DNA of 64,000 bases. It comes from Mesodorylaimus sp. YZB2_4 (taxonomy: Eukaryota > Nematoda > Enoplea > Dorylaimida > Dorylaimidae). A program made the translations under genes and the position numbers. Location of the stretch: NCBI GenBank assembly GCA_030248295.1, contig JASANH010000651.1:277096-341095 (forward strand), given 5' to 3'. Below are positions 10,876 to 22,191 of this stretch, piece by piece (positions within the stretch are counted from its first letter, which is position 1; each line of letters starts with the position of its first letter). The notes below the pieces were generated by a model. That model did not search any database. It was not told the origin of the DNA and worked only from the letters and a program-made list of their open reading frames with translations.

Positions 10876-12158
10876 TGAGAAGTGAGAATCTTTATTCCCG
10901 GCTAGGTATACTGTAGGTTGTTCCACGTATTTGCCCTAATGGATCTGTCGAACTGTGGATGCCTTTATTGCGCTGGGGAAACCGCTGTTCCTTGCCCAGT
11001 GAGACTGGACCTGCAGCGCTGTGGGGTAAGGTTTGAAATAACCGTGCAGCGTACAGTACGTCGATGTACTAGTTAGTTCTTTTCAGTGATTCTGAGGCCT
11101 CTACATCAACATCTGAAGGACTCACGCAGGACCAGCAGCTGGATTCACTCAGACCGTCGACAATTCTCTAACCCCATTGGCCGTCAAACTAAGACAAATT
11201 TAGACTAGCTGTTACTGTGCAAATCAGGTACTCCGAACCCCCCAATTACAGCACGGTAAGTGGCGTCATGTTATATGACATAAATGCTAATCTGTGTGTC
11301 CGTCAATAATGTGCGTAAAGCAGAATAAAATCTAACGAGCCTTTCCGTCAACGAGGCGAGGGCGTGTTCGCTCGTCTGATGAAGTCCAAGTGTAACCAAG
11401 CCTGGCAGGGGTAGGACGGAGACGGTCGGCGGGCCGACCGAACACAATACCGATAAGAGCAGGCAAGTCTTGCGACTATACCTACGGCTGAAACATCAAC
11501 CCGAGGGGTTGACGTCTCCCAGCCAGGGCAGAGTATCGATTACTCTCTCCCACTCGCCATGGCCCCTCCAGGCACGATGGTTACACAAGTACTACTAATT
11601 TTCGCTGAGCCCATGTGTCACGTTGCTGTCCGACGTGACCGCGTGTGGAGAAGAGCAATCTCGAGACCAACAGCACTGCACGAGAATTACATATATTACG
11701 GTTCTCCATGCTCTACCTGGGTCGCCTGCTCTGGCCGTAGCCCTGGCGAGCAAGCTTTACAGTAGCGCACACTACACTACATGATATCCACGCGGGAGAT
11801 ACAAACTCTACTGTGACACATGCCTATGTTGCAACGTGAGATCCTCTCCTCGGCTCCTTTTATGCCTGCACCATCGATCTGCACTTGCGGTTAGCCAACA
11901 GTGTTCGCATGACTCCGCCTGGATCAATATAGGCACTCGGTCGCCCCGCCTATCTTCTCGTGGCAAACCAGTTCTAGACTACTCCATAGATGCAATACAC
12001 TGGCTGTCGGCTGGTGCCTACCCTGCGTCTACGTATATAACAGCAAATTATTCAACATTTTACACAGTTTGTTTGTATTCGCATCCGGTCCGCAAACCCA
12101 GCATAATCCACGTTCTAGAGTACACGTTCCTACTCGCAGAATAGACAGGCCGACGAGT
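10876..12158. other. Intergenic region with one copy of the GC-rich structured repeat
   Basis: No gene is supported. The repeat copy at about 11385-11570 is listed separately. The last 100 bases should hold the promoter or 5' UTR of the FAAH gene. Confidence 0.4.
11385..11570 (-). repeat. GC-rich structured dispersed repeat, copy 1
   Basis: This is the reverse complement of sequence found near 28415-28500 and 29240-29345. Shared words include CCTGGCTGGGAGACGTCAAC, CCTCGGGTTGATGTTTCAGC and AAGCCTGGCAGG. The CAACCC/GGGTTG arms can pair around a short loop, as in the other copies. No coding frame is conserved. Confidence 0.7.
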
Positions 12159-15100
12159 ATGGTGGTCGACACAATTCGTTACCTGGCAACAATTTCGTAT
12201 CGTCATCTCATTTCGTACTTCTTATTCACCGAAGTTGGTTGGTTCTGGGCCTCGTTGAATAGTCTTATCGTCTTTCTCCTATCTCTCTACATCGTCATGT
12301 CGTATGCTGCAGTGGTAAGTGATAAGCTTATTTCATGTTGGCACAAAACAAACGTGCATTTTGTCGAGTCGAAAGGTGAAATAGTAAATATTCATTCACA
12401 GGTCTCAACAAGTTTGCATTGGATCCCGCCCATGTTTTGCATTTGCTTATCACCTTATCAATGTTGTGTCTTTTCTAACGTTCGACTCATCGTCAGATAG
12501 TTCTCATAGCCTTATTTGGAAATGGCTGTAAAGTCCGTTCAACAAAACCCTGTCGATGTAACGTATTTAAAATTGAATATTTTTGCATTTCAGCCGCAAA
12601 AAAATCGCAAAGCTACTCGAGAATTATTAAAGAACAAAAAGGAACAACGAATTTTGCATTTCCAAAAGATTACGGAAGAGTTGGCCACCTCGGATGAGCA
12701 AGTTAAACAGAGGAGACAACGAATCACTAATTTGACCTTTTTCCAGTTAAGAGGTACGTAAAGTTAAGTGTTTGTTCAGTTCTTCATGTCTTCCCCCCCC
12801 GCATCTCTGCTGGGACCACCTCCACGTAGCGTGATGTGGGTGGCCAAGGGCATGTAAGACGTACTGTAAGCAGGGCCGAGGCATGTCTGGAATGCCTACA
12901 GTTGGATAGAAGACACGCGCTTGTCTGCTCTTGTACGAAGCCATGTTGTGGCCCATCCATTTATGGTAGTGATCTTTCCAAGTGCCGTCCTAAAAGTTCT
13001 CCACGTACTGTGAGAGGCACCAAAAACGGTAGCGTAGAGGAGCCGAAATCTTCTGCACACACTGTACATACTGTGTCTGTCAGGGTGTCATTTGGTGAGA
13101 AGCGTTCTTTTGATGCAGATGAACTTCAAGGTGGTCGCATCACAGCTGCTGAAGCGGTCGATGCATTCCGCTGGAAATCGCTGGAATGCCAACAAAAGTT
13201 CAATTGCGTGGTGGAATTCATTCAAGACGCTCCAGAAACAGCTCGCGAAATGGATAGGGAATATGGCAGTGGCCAAAAAACGAAACCTCCACTTTTTGGG
13301 ATGCCATTCAGTGTCAAAGAAAACTTTTTTGTACGTTTTTTCTCATTAATGGAATTCAGTACTGATCAAGACAGCCATTTTTTGAAGGAGCCATATTGAA
13401 AATATGAGCGCTTCTTCAAAACAGGTTTTTGCTAATAAGAAAGCTTTTTAAGCCTTTCTACTAGTCGAAGTTTATCAAGCCAGCACTTTTTAAGGAGCCT
13501 GATGTTAAAAACTAAAAAAAAACTATTCTCATTTTCAGTTGAAAGGCTACGATTGCACTCTCGGTTTGGCCAAATTTTTGGGGGAGCCGATGACGGAAGA
13601 AAACACATTGGTGGCTCATATCCGCCGATTGGGCGCCATTCCGATCGTACGTACCAATGTTCCACAAACTTGCATCAGTTTCACTTGTTCGAATACAGTT
13701 TATGGAACGACGGCTAATCCCCACGATAGTGCCAGGTAAGGCGACCATGTTTCCGTGCAGACTAAGGGACCGTCCAGTTTACTTTGTGGGGAAGGGGGGG
13801 AGGAGTGTCGGCGAGAAATAGATCTGGCACGAGGAGGATGTTGACGCCAAATACACGCATCTTTTGTAAATTGCACAAGTTGGTTTATGCGAAACGCAGA
13901 ATTTCTTCGCGAACAGAAAAAAGGTCTTTGACTTCATGAACTGCAGGGTTAGCGTATAGCCAGAGCGTCAATTCACACACATGTAACAACTGGGTCCGTA
14001 TTACTGAAGGGAGTGATCAGTGGAGCTTTTGCACCACGCTAAAAACCCAAGGCGGCCAGCCAGACCTTGTCCATGGCTGAAACGTCACCTTGGCTGGTGA
14101 GGCTCCCAGCCGCCACTCCGTGCAGAGTGTCGATTGCCAGACGATCCTCTACACTCGGCCATACTGACGATGAAGCATGAAGGGTAGTTTGCTGAAACAG
14201 GACTTAAAATAAGTGATGGATGCGTGTTGTAACCAGCGCGCCCAGGCGGCGGGAGATAGTCGAGACCGGAGTCTCAGGGCAAAAAACTCTGACTGGAGCA
14301 GGCAGGCAAGTCCCGTGACTATACCTGCCCTAGAAACATCAACCGAAGAGGTTGACTTTCAGTGTACCAGCAATTCAGCCTGAGACGCAAGCTATACTGC
14401 TCGCCATCAGACCTACTCGTGCAAGGCCAATACAGCTCGGACTTTCGGGTTCGCCGGAGGATAGATGGATCGAAAATAAATATCACCTCCAATTGAATTC
14501 CTGGTGAATCGCCCACAGACAGTTCTCTGAGAACGGGCTTCCTAAACTGACGTCTTCAGCCCGAATAGAACTGAGGCGTTTCAGTCAGGGTCCCCCCTCC
14601 AATTAACCTCTGCCAAATCAGCCGCGCCACTATGTGCACAGGTTAGTGGGGTCGAAACTTGCAAAGAAACGACGATGTCACGCATGGGCGGCCAGACCAG
14701 TGGGTTGGAGTGTCGATCCTAGCTACCTGCCTGCAATGAAGACATGACTGGACGCCAGAGAAAAAATTTTGGCGGGAATTCAAAATTTCTGATCCGGCCC
14801 ACCCACGGCTAGGGTCGGTTCCCCCCAAACCGATCCGGCCCGGATCGGTGGGTCGGTTCGGTCGGGTCGGTGGGTCGGTCGATGCTGGGCCAGGGATGCT
14901 GGTTGCAGTGCGAGTGACACTCGTGCTATACATTGCAACCACCATCGACCGACCTGGCTGAACCAGTGGGCAACGTCCTCCCTGCTGCAATTCTGTTTTA
15001 TAAATCGGATTGGCCAGATCGAATCAGGGTCGGTCGATGCTTGCTTATTCTGCACATGTGCTGTAGACGGACCAAAATCCAGCAGGCTGAGGAAAAAATC

Positions 15101-17483
15101 GACCTTGATGAATACTGATCGCATCGAGATCCATCAATATCGATTTTTTCTCAGGGTCAGGATTAGATCATCATCCGCTTATTCCTTCATACGTGGATTC
15201 AATGATTTTGTGCTGACAATGGCCCTTAGGAGGCGGTGGGCTGGGTGGCTAAAGCGAACTCAATGATCAGTGGTCATGATAAGGTCATCACAATGCCCGG
15301 GTTACCAAATGAGAATTTACAGTATCCGCAAATCCCAAAGTCCGCTCCTTTCGTCTCGCGATGTCAAGAAAATGAATGTAAAGATCAGATGGGATTATCA
15401 CGAGGTACTGCCACTTTTTGAATAATTCGATAACAATGAGCACAAATTTTAACTTTAGTGATTTCACTGCCGGGTAATTTCCTTGCTAAACGTGTTTTGT
15501 TTTAGAACCCCAGGTGGTTCTTCGGGAGGCGAAGCATGTATTGTTGCGGGCGGTGGAGTCCCATTCGGTACTGGAAGCGATATTGGAGGAAGCCTACGCA
15601 TTCCAGCACATTTCTGTGGTGTTATCACCATCAAACCATCTTCGGGTAAGGCCATCAAGCATCCTCTTGGTGGGGCTTGTCCTTCAGCCTGTCGTTGTCG
15701 ACGAGGACAAAGTGCACTTTAGCAAAGATAGTCTGACCATAGTGTATGTGCTACGCTTTTACAAATGAGCGCAAATTCTAAAGTTCTCGCTTTTCATAGG
15801 CGTAAAATTAAGAAAATGACGGCTAAAGATAATGGATGTGATCAGGGAGGTCCTCTAACTTTCCGAAAAATCATAGAACAAAGCGCGCGAATTTAAACTT
15901 TAAAATGTAACTTGAATTTCAAATCAGCAAAAATTGCCTGCCCGATCACATCCAATTATCTTATGGCGTCATTTTCTGAATATTGTACGCATAAATATAG
16001 TAAAATTTGAAATTGGCGCATATTTATTAGCATAGTATAAGTGCATACATGTTTATGTGGTCAGAATCTCTCTCTTGACCACCAATGTGGCCACTACAAT
16101 GTACTTCCACACCTCGATCCACTGTGGGACAGGTGGCTCTTACGGTTTCATACCTGTGATTCGCCTGCTTGCCCTGACTTACGGGCAATGACTCTCAAGA
16201 TGTGGGTAAGAGAGTTTTATATTTAGGGTCGCTTTGGACCCCCTGTAAAAATCGAGAGCGATGTGTCAATGGGACCAAGTGCTTTTTTGAGATTCCTTTG
16301 TCAGTTTGCTGCTAATTTCTGGGCGCTTTTTACATAAAATACTTAAATAGACGATTTTTACATGAAATATTTAAATTTCCCGCCAAAATTTGAAATCCGC
16401 GAGCAGCATTTTCATCTTTGACCTCACGGCGGTGATCCTTTTGGATGACCCATCCCGAAGCATGCTGTTATGTAGACCAGTCTCGATCGACAGCCAACTC
16501 TCTCCATTTCAGCTCGACCAAAAGTTCACTTTGGTCATCCCGGAATCCCTGGCGTTTCAAAATTGGCACTAAGTTATTCATTCTTTACAAAAGACGTCGA
16601 CACTTTATCGTATCTGTTTCAACTCACCTTGGTCGCGGACTATTTCACCCGCATTCCCCAATGCATGCCATTACCATTCAACCCCGAATTGGTGACCATG
16701 CACCGACCCCCATTGCGCATAGGCTGGTACATGGAGGACGGTTGGTTCCCATCAGTGCCAGCGTGTAAACGAGCCGTCCTCGAATCGAAAGATATTTTGA
16801 CCTCGCTCGGACACGAATTAGTCCCGTTTACTATCCCCGATCCAGAGCATATTGTGCCCATGATCACCAAGGCATTGTTCCCAGATAATGGCACATTCTT
16901 CTTGGATTTATTCAAGAATGAAGAAGTGGATGAAAATTTAAAACTTACGAAGACCCTGATCGGAACACCATTAGCCGCTCGATGGTTAGCGAGTAAGATT
17001 TTGGCTCCTTTCGATCGCAAATCCAGTTTAGCTATTGGTTCGTATGTACGAGATTTGGACGACTTACGTCTCGCGTACGAAAAAATCGATAATTATGTTA
17101 AAGAATTTATCGATTATTGGCAATTGTTAAAATTGGATGCATTATTGGGCACTGTGCTACCCTTCCCAGCATTACCACACGATGGTCCTGGCAAATTATC
17201 GCAGGGGGCATTCGGGACACTGCTCTACAATTTATTAGATTTCCCAGCTGGCGTTATTCCCGTCACTAAAGTCACGAAATCGGACGAAGAAGCAATGGCC
17301 ACCTATCCAACACCCGAATCAGTTCAGCAATATTTTCAAAATCCCGTCAACAAAATGGTACGCCAAGCCATGGAAAGAAGTGAGGGCCTGCCAGTCGGAG
17401 TGCAAGTCATCACGTTACCCTTTCAAGAGGAATTGTGCTTGAAAGTTATGCGCGATATCGAAACCTGTCTGAAACGAAATTAG
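12159..17483 (+). CDS. faah: Fatty acid amide hydrolase (FAAH), amidase-signature serine hydrolase
   Basis: FAAH hydrolyses N-acylethanolamines such as anandamide and oleamide at internal membranes. Exons seen: 12159-12314, 12594-12753, 13119-13330, 13539-13735, 15506-15645 and 16594-17483 (585 residues so far). Exon 1 encodes an N-terminal membrane anchor ([16 protein letters not shown]). Exon 3 has [12 protein letters not shown], which carries the catalytic Lys. Exon 4 has RTNVPQ. Exon 5 has PGGSSGGEA and [14 protein letters not shown], which supply the cis-Ser and nucleophile Ser of the Ser-Ser-Lys triad. The last exon starts at [10 protein letters not shown] and includes the C-terminal GLPVGVQVI motif. 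One exon of roughly 20-30 codons is missing between KPSSG and DVDTL. The run [11 protein letters not shown] near 16248-16281 is a candidate, but its junction phase does not fit. The 1.8 kb fourth intron holds structured repeats. Confidence 0.93.
14025..14360 (-). repeat. GC-rich structured dispersed repeat, copy 2 (in FAAH intron)
   Basis: Two adjoining pieces match, in reverse complement, the family at 28400-29345. The piece near 14040-14140 (CCAGCCAAGGTGACGTTTCAGCC on the minus strand) is diverged. The piece near 14220-14350 (CCCAGGCGGCGGGAGATAGTCGAGAC) is close. The GAGACC/GGTCTC stem and the CAACC/GGTTG stem are retained with compensating variation in the loops. Confidence 0.65.
14806..14895. 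repeat. Degenerate GGTCGG/CGGTC tract
   Basis: About 90 bases made of drifting GGTCGG, GGGTCGGT and CCGATCC units. Similar tracts occur at about 18690-18770, 31000-31090, 31270-31335, 51815-51890 and 55140-55210. This looks like a degenerate short-unit repeat scattered through introns and intergenic DNA. Confidence 0.5.
15745..16052. repeat. Imperfect inverted repeat (MITE-like) in FAAH intron
   Basis: Arms of about 100 bases at 15745-15847 and 15940-16052 pair in inverse orientation. The best block is AAAATGACGGC...GGATGTGATC against GATCACATCC...GCGTCATTTT, with an outer GAGCGCAAATT/AATTGGCGC block. The loop is about 90 bases. There is no open frame. Confidence 0.6.
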
Positions 17484-17894
17484 GCTTACGTTAGATGTGA
17501 GGCGCAATTTTAAGAAACAGGGTGATAGCCTAGGACGGTAATAGACTACAAAATTAGCAAAAGGAATTTGAAAGTATTTTATGGATTTTCCGTTTTTTAT
17601 GATTTTATTGCTAATATAATGCTGGTGCTATTTGATTGTCCTATTCCATCCATCATTCCTAACTTTATTCCAAAAATATCAAGACCCGGCAATTATAAAG
17701 TTGATTAAGTGATAACAAAGACTCGTATCAAAAAAGCTTAGCCAAACGGGAGCTAATTTTGAGCATGAATGTTAACAATCAAAAAATCAACCCAATTAAA
17801 AAAAATTTAAGGGCAGTAACTGGAAAAAACAGTTGGTCCAAAGCAGTTAAGTAAATCCTAATAAAAAACGCCAAACTTCATTGCACCAATCCAC

Positions 17895-20800
17895 TTACTC
17901 ATTCTTTTTCTTAGTCGATCGTTTCGGAAACTTGACCGATGGCGGGATGGGTAAATCACCAGATCGAGCGAAACATTGATAGAACACGTTCAAACCGAGG
18001 AAACATAGCGACCAAATGACGAATACGTACTCGGCGTGATTTGGATACGGGGTTCCACAAATGGTGTACCACTCTAATGGTTTGCCATCACGCATCGAAG
18101 GCGGTGTCTTGTTCGGCAAACAGTGGAAATCGTAATATTGCTCGTCATACTGGGTTGGGCAAAGATATCGCCGCTTTTTCAATTTCTGAAGGAGTCAGTA
18201 AAATAGGCCAGATTCAGAGATCAAAATCATAACACCAAAAATCTTACCAAGCCAGAAATAAGGCCATGCACGTCAGTCCACTGGTCGCACGGGCCGATAG
18301 GTTCAAGGAGGCCAGTAAACACGATATTTTCAGGATCAGCCACAAGCACCAATCCAATGTAGAAGAAGTAGTGAAGGATGACAACCACGCCTAATTCATC
18401 GAACCAGTAGTTTGCTATAAGAGAAACCATAAATGGTAATAAGTGAGGGATGAAGACTACAAGGGCTGGGGTGCCCCGCCCCCCCCTCCGCTGACTTGAA
18501 AAATGTGCTCAAGCTGTACTGTGTCCCACGATCTTAGTGCGCTGAAGCGTTTACGTTAGGAATAAACAGTAAACAGTGTATGTAGTCATTGCGCCCAATA
18601 ACTGAGACCAGATTAAATTCAGTCAAAGTTTTAACAAATGTCAATGATTTTCCGCAAATATATTTCTAAGCGGCCTGTCACCAGTTTTTAGCCTAGCCTG
18701 CGACAGGCCGATCGACCAGTCCAGTCTTGCCCCTGGATCAATACCTGGTCCAGGATTTGGATCGGCTCAATCCCAATCAGATTAAAAAATAACTTCAAAG
18801 CTCCCTAAACTGTTTCGTTTCCTCACGTACTCCAAAGAGGTACACGAGAGCCGACCAGCGCTAAGCGAAATTTTGGAAACCTGCTCATTCTGGTAGGTCC
18901 TGCACAGTAATTCCCGGCAGACAATGTGCGAAAACTTGAAAATAAGGGGCCCGCCAACCCAGGTGTCGGCGGATCCGATCCACCCCTCGGAGCGCTGTGC
19001 TGTCAGCTAAGCCCGTATTCGTGGTCACGAAACGTCGCACGATGCATCTATGCTACCTTATAGTGGTTAGTGGATAGTGATTAGTATCAAGTGATATTCA
19101 AATCCTACCTTTCGCCTTGTTCGGCCGAGCATCGGGCTTCGGATTCCGATCAGCGATCCAGACGAGGAATGCGTAAAAGCCCAAAAAGACCAAAACGCAA
19201 TTTTCGGTTGGCACTTTGTAGAAATCGTGAAATACGTGATAAACGGGCAGAAATTGAGCAGCACCGACCCAGAAAGCGGTTGTGCCGGCGAAAGCGGCGC
19301 AAATAAACTCGCGGACAAATCTAAATAGATAAGCGACTTTAGTATTATGAATGCAGTGAGACGATAGCTTCAGGACTTACAGCTTCCAATTGTATTCCTC
19401 GGTCAAGAGCACTTTCCTGCTCAACTTCAACATCCACGTGAACGAGCAGGCGAACGAGGCGTGGAAATAGTACGACGTCCATGGAACCCAGTACATACGA
19501 TCGTAGATGTTCGGATCCGTATCGTGCCACGTCCACCACAACAATTTGATACCCATTATATCGTATGGAATATCCAATAACACAGCGCCCAAACCAACAG
19601 CGGGTCCCTCGGCCCACCATGGAAGACGAAGTCTGAAAGAATAATTTGATTTTACACCACGGGATACCAAAAATGCTTCTTAAGAGAGGGTTTCTGAGAG
19701 ACTCGACCCATATGAAATATACTTGGCCAGTCGACTTTTCTGACCCCCCTTTTTTGTTTGCTCAACCGAAAGTACTCACAAAACTGATTGACTTGGCCAA
19801 GGTATTATTTTTTTCAATGCCTAAATATGGAAATATAGCAAATTATACAGCAGGTAAAAAGTGGTCATTTTTGGTCAAAAAATCATGACTTGCTTATTTT
19901 GGGGCCTAAAGCAATTTCAAAAACACAGAAATGACCGCTACATTCTGAGGAATCCTAATCTTTTTTAAAATTAGCCTAGCTATAACCGTTCATGAGGTAT
20001 TCAACAAAAATCCGTCCGTGATCAGCCGTGATCAGTCACATAATTGATTACGGGCAAATTATTAAAACAGTCAAACCCTTTTTTTTCCCTGAAATAGTAG
20101 CCTAGGGCCACTATGTACATTACAAAACAGCTCGAAATTTCACCCTACGACCGTAGATTATTGTGCAGGCAGACGTGGGATAACTGAACCCCATTTTGGC
20201 AATTTTAGCCAAAACTGATTAATAATTTTAGGTGTTAATCCTATACGCTGATCAGTAATAGCCTATCTTGTAGCCCTTGAAAAAAAACTTTCAAATGGTT
20301 TTTCCATGTCAAAATTCATTGAATTTTACCCGAAATATTAAAGAAAACTCAAATTCGGTAGGAGTGCCTGCAGTACACACCCTTTTGAATTTCCCTTCCG
20401 CGCGCCGCTTATGACATTACAGTAGAGGGCTTTGTTTGCTTACTCAGGGAATCAACAGTAAATTTATAAGTTCTCTTATTTTTCATGAAAGACAGATGCT
20501 CTAGCACAGAACTGGACCGACACGGAGTGAAACAGTAAAAAGGTTATAAATTTACTGTTGATTCCCAGAGTAAGAAGCCAAATTGGCTCTTATGTAATAA
20601 GCAGCACGCGGGCGGGAAATTCAAAAGGTGCATTCTGTGGGCACTCCTACCGAATTTGTGTTTTCTTCAATATCTTGGGCAAAGTTCAATGAATTTTGAC
20701 GTAGAAAAAACCATTTGAGAGCTCTTTCCAGGGGCTACAAGATAGGCTATTACTGATCAGCGCAGCTGCTTAACAGCTAAAATTATTGATCAGTTTTGGC

Positions 20801-22191
20801 TAAAATTGCCTGAATGGGGTTCAGTTATCCCACGTGTGCACAATAATCTATGGTCATAGGGTGAAATTTCGAGCTGTTTTGTGATCTAGTGGCCCTAGGG
20901 TACCATTTCAGCGAAAAAAAACAGGGCTGGACTGTTTTAATAATTTGCCATAATCGATTATGTGACTAATCACGGCTGACCACGGACGCTTTTTGTTAAA
21001 TATCTCATGAACGGTTACAGCTAGGCTATTTTTAAAAAAAGATTCGGATTCCTCAGAATGTAGCGGTCATTTCTGTATTTTTAAAATTGTTTTAGACATA
21101 AAAGTAAGCAAGCCATGGGTTTTTTGACTGAAAGTGGCCACTTTTTACCTATAATGTGCTATATTTCCATGTGAAGGCACTTTCAAAAAAATTTACGTCC
21201 GCCAAGACACTCGGTTTTGTGACTACTTTCGATAGAGCACATAAAAAAGGAGGGTCAAAAAAGTCGACTGGCCAGCCCCGGGTCGAGTCTCTCAGAAACC
21301 TTCTCTTAAGAAAGTGTCAGCATGGCATACAGACTTTCTCCCTCGTGCGGTGCGGTGCGAACATTTCAGACAGATAAAGGATGACAGCCTAATAAAGATC
21401 CTTAACCTCATGCAACACGCAAGCATACAGAGGCGTAGACTTACTTTTTGGCCGCAATCGAAGCTGTGTAATCGAATAATGGGTATAAACCCAACATAAC
21501 ATATAGGGGCATCCGTCTGAAATAGAAACTCATTACCATCCCATCCAAACAGGCAAACCAAGATCATACCTTCCGAAGAACATGGCGACGGATTGGGCGT
21601 GCCAGAAATTATCCACATCTTGCGTATTGTAAACAATGATTTCCGTATTCAGTCCGTGAATGATCAAGCCGATCCACAAATACACGAAGCGACCTCCATT
21701 GCGAACAGCTAAAGAGAAAAAAGAATTTATCGGCGAAACCTAAAACATTTCTGCAAGACAACTTACCATGAATAAACGTAAAGAGAGAGCAAACTAGAAA
21801 CACAATTTCGCACGCCAAATACGACGGGTGATTTTCAATGTATTCGCGCAGATCGCGAGTACCGCAAGTCCAATCGGCCCACTGCAACGACACGGATTTG
21901 CAAGTAATTACATGGAAATATCCTCCAAATCTTTGCTACCCCCTAAATGCTTTACACAACTCTGAATCTGTCAAAAACCAGCACGGTTTTCTAAACTTTG
22001 AACTACCTATATAGGCCTAGTGACAGTATGCGAGCAGAAATTTTGAAAATCCTGTCTAAATTCTTTTTTCAGGCACTAAAATGCATAGGCCTAACTCAAG
22101 TTACTTTTAGGACAAACATGGCCGATTCTTTGAGAAATTGTCTCGTATCGTTCGACATGTCGATCGGAATTTTATCCACATAATAATCCAT
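17895..22191 (-). CDS. Conserved polytopic membrane protein of unknown function (DUF7802-like, tentative)
   Basis: Eight exons on the minus strand: 22191-22105, 21881-21767, 21708-21570, 21516-21445, 19632-19381, 19320-19109, 18414-18248 and 18185-17895. Every junction is GT-AG and phase-consistent, giving 444 residues. About nine hydrophobic segments alternate with short loops, for example CEIVFLVCSLFTFIHG, LWIGLIIHGLNTEIIVYN, VGLGAVLLDIPYDIMGIK and VVVILHYFFYIGLVLVAD. Motifs such as DIPYDIMGIKLLWWTWHD, DNFWHAQSVAMFFGRR and PWTSYYFHASFACSFTW look strongly constrained and recall a membrane family seen in nematodes, which I name DUF7802 from memory without proof. There is no signal peptide, and the tail is basic (KRSTKKKNE). 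The fourth intron (about 1.8 kb) contains a large foldback element. Role unknown. Confidence 0.88.
19677..21312. mobile_element. Large foldback element inside an intron
   Basis: Arms 19677-20470 and 20543-21312 are inverted copies about 0.78 kb long with a 72-base loop. Outer ends match (TTCTTAAGAGAG against CTTCTCTTAAGAA), as do inner ends (AATCAACAGTAAATTTATAA against TTATAAATTTACTGTTGATT). Arm identity looks roughly 85-90% by eye, with many substitutions, so the copies are not fresh. No transposase frame is present. It fits a non-autonomous foldback or MITE-type element wholly contained in intron 4 of the membrane-protein gene. Confidence 0.8.

Noticed and set aside
11374-11430. Hammerhead ribozyme (CTGATGA, with GTCC/GGAC stem and GGAGAC)
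   Set aside because: The GAAA core is replaced by GGAGA, the CTGATGA lies outside the conserved repeat, and other copies lack it.
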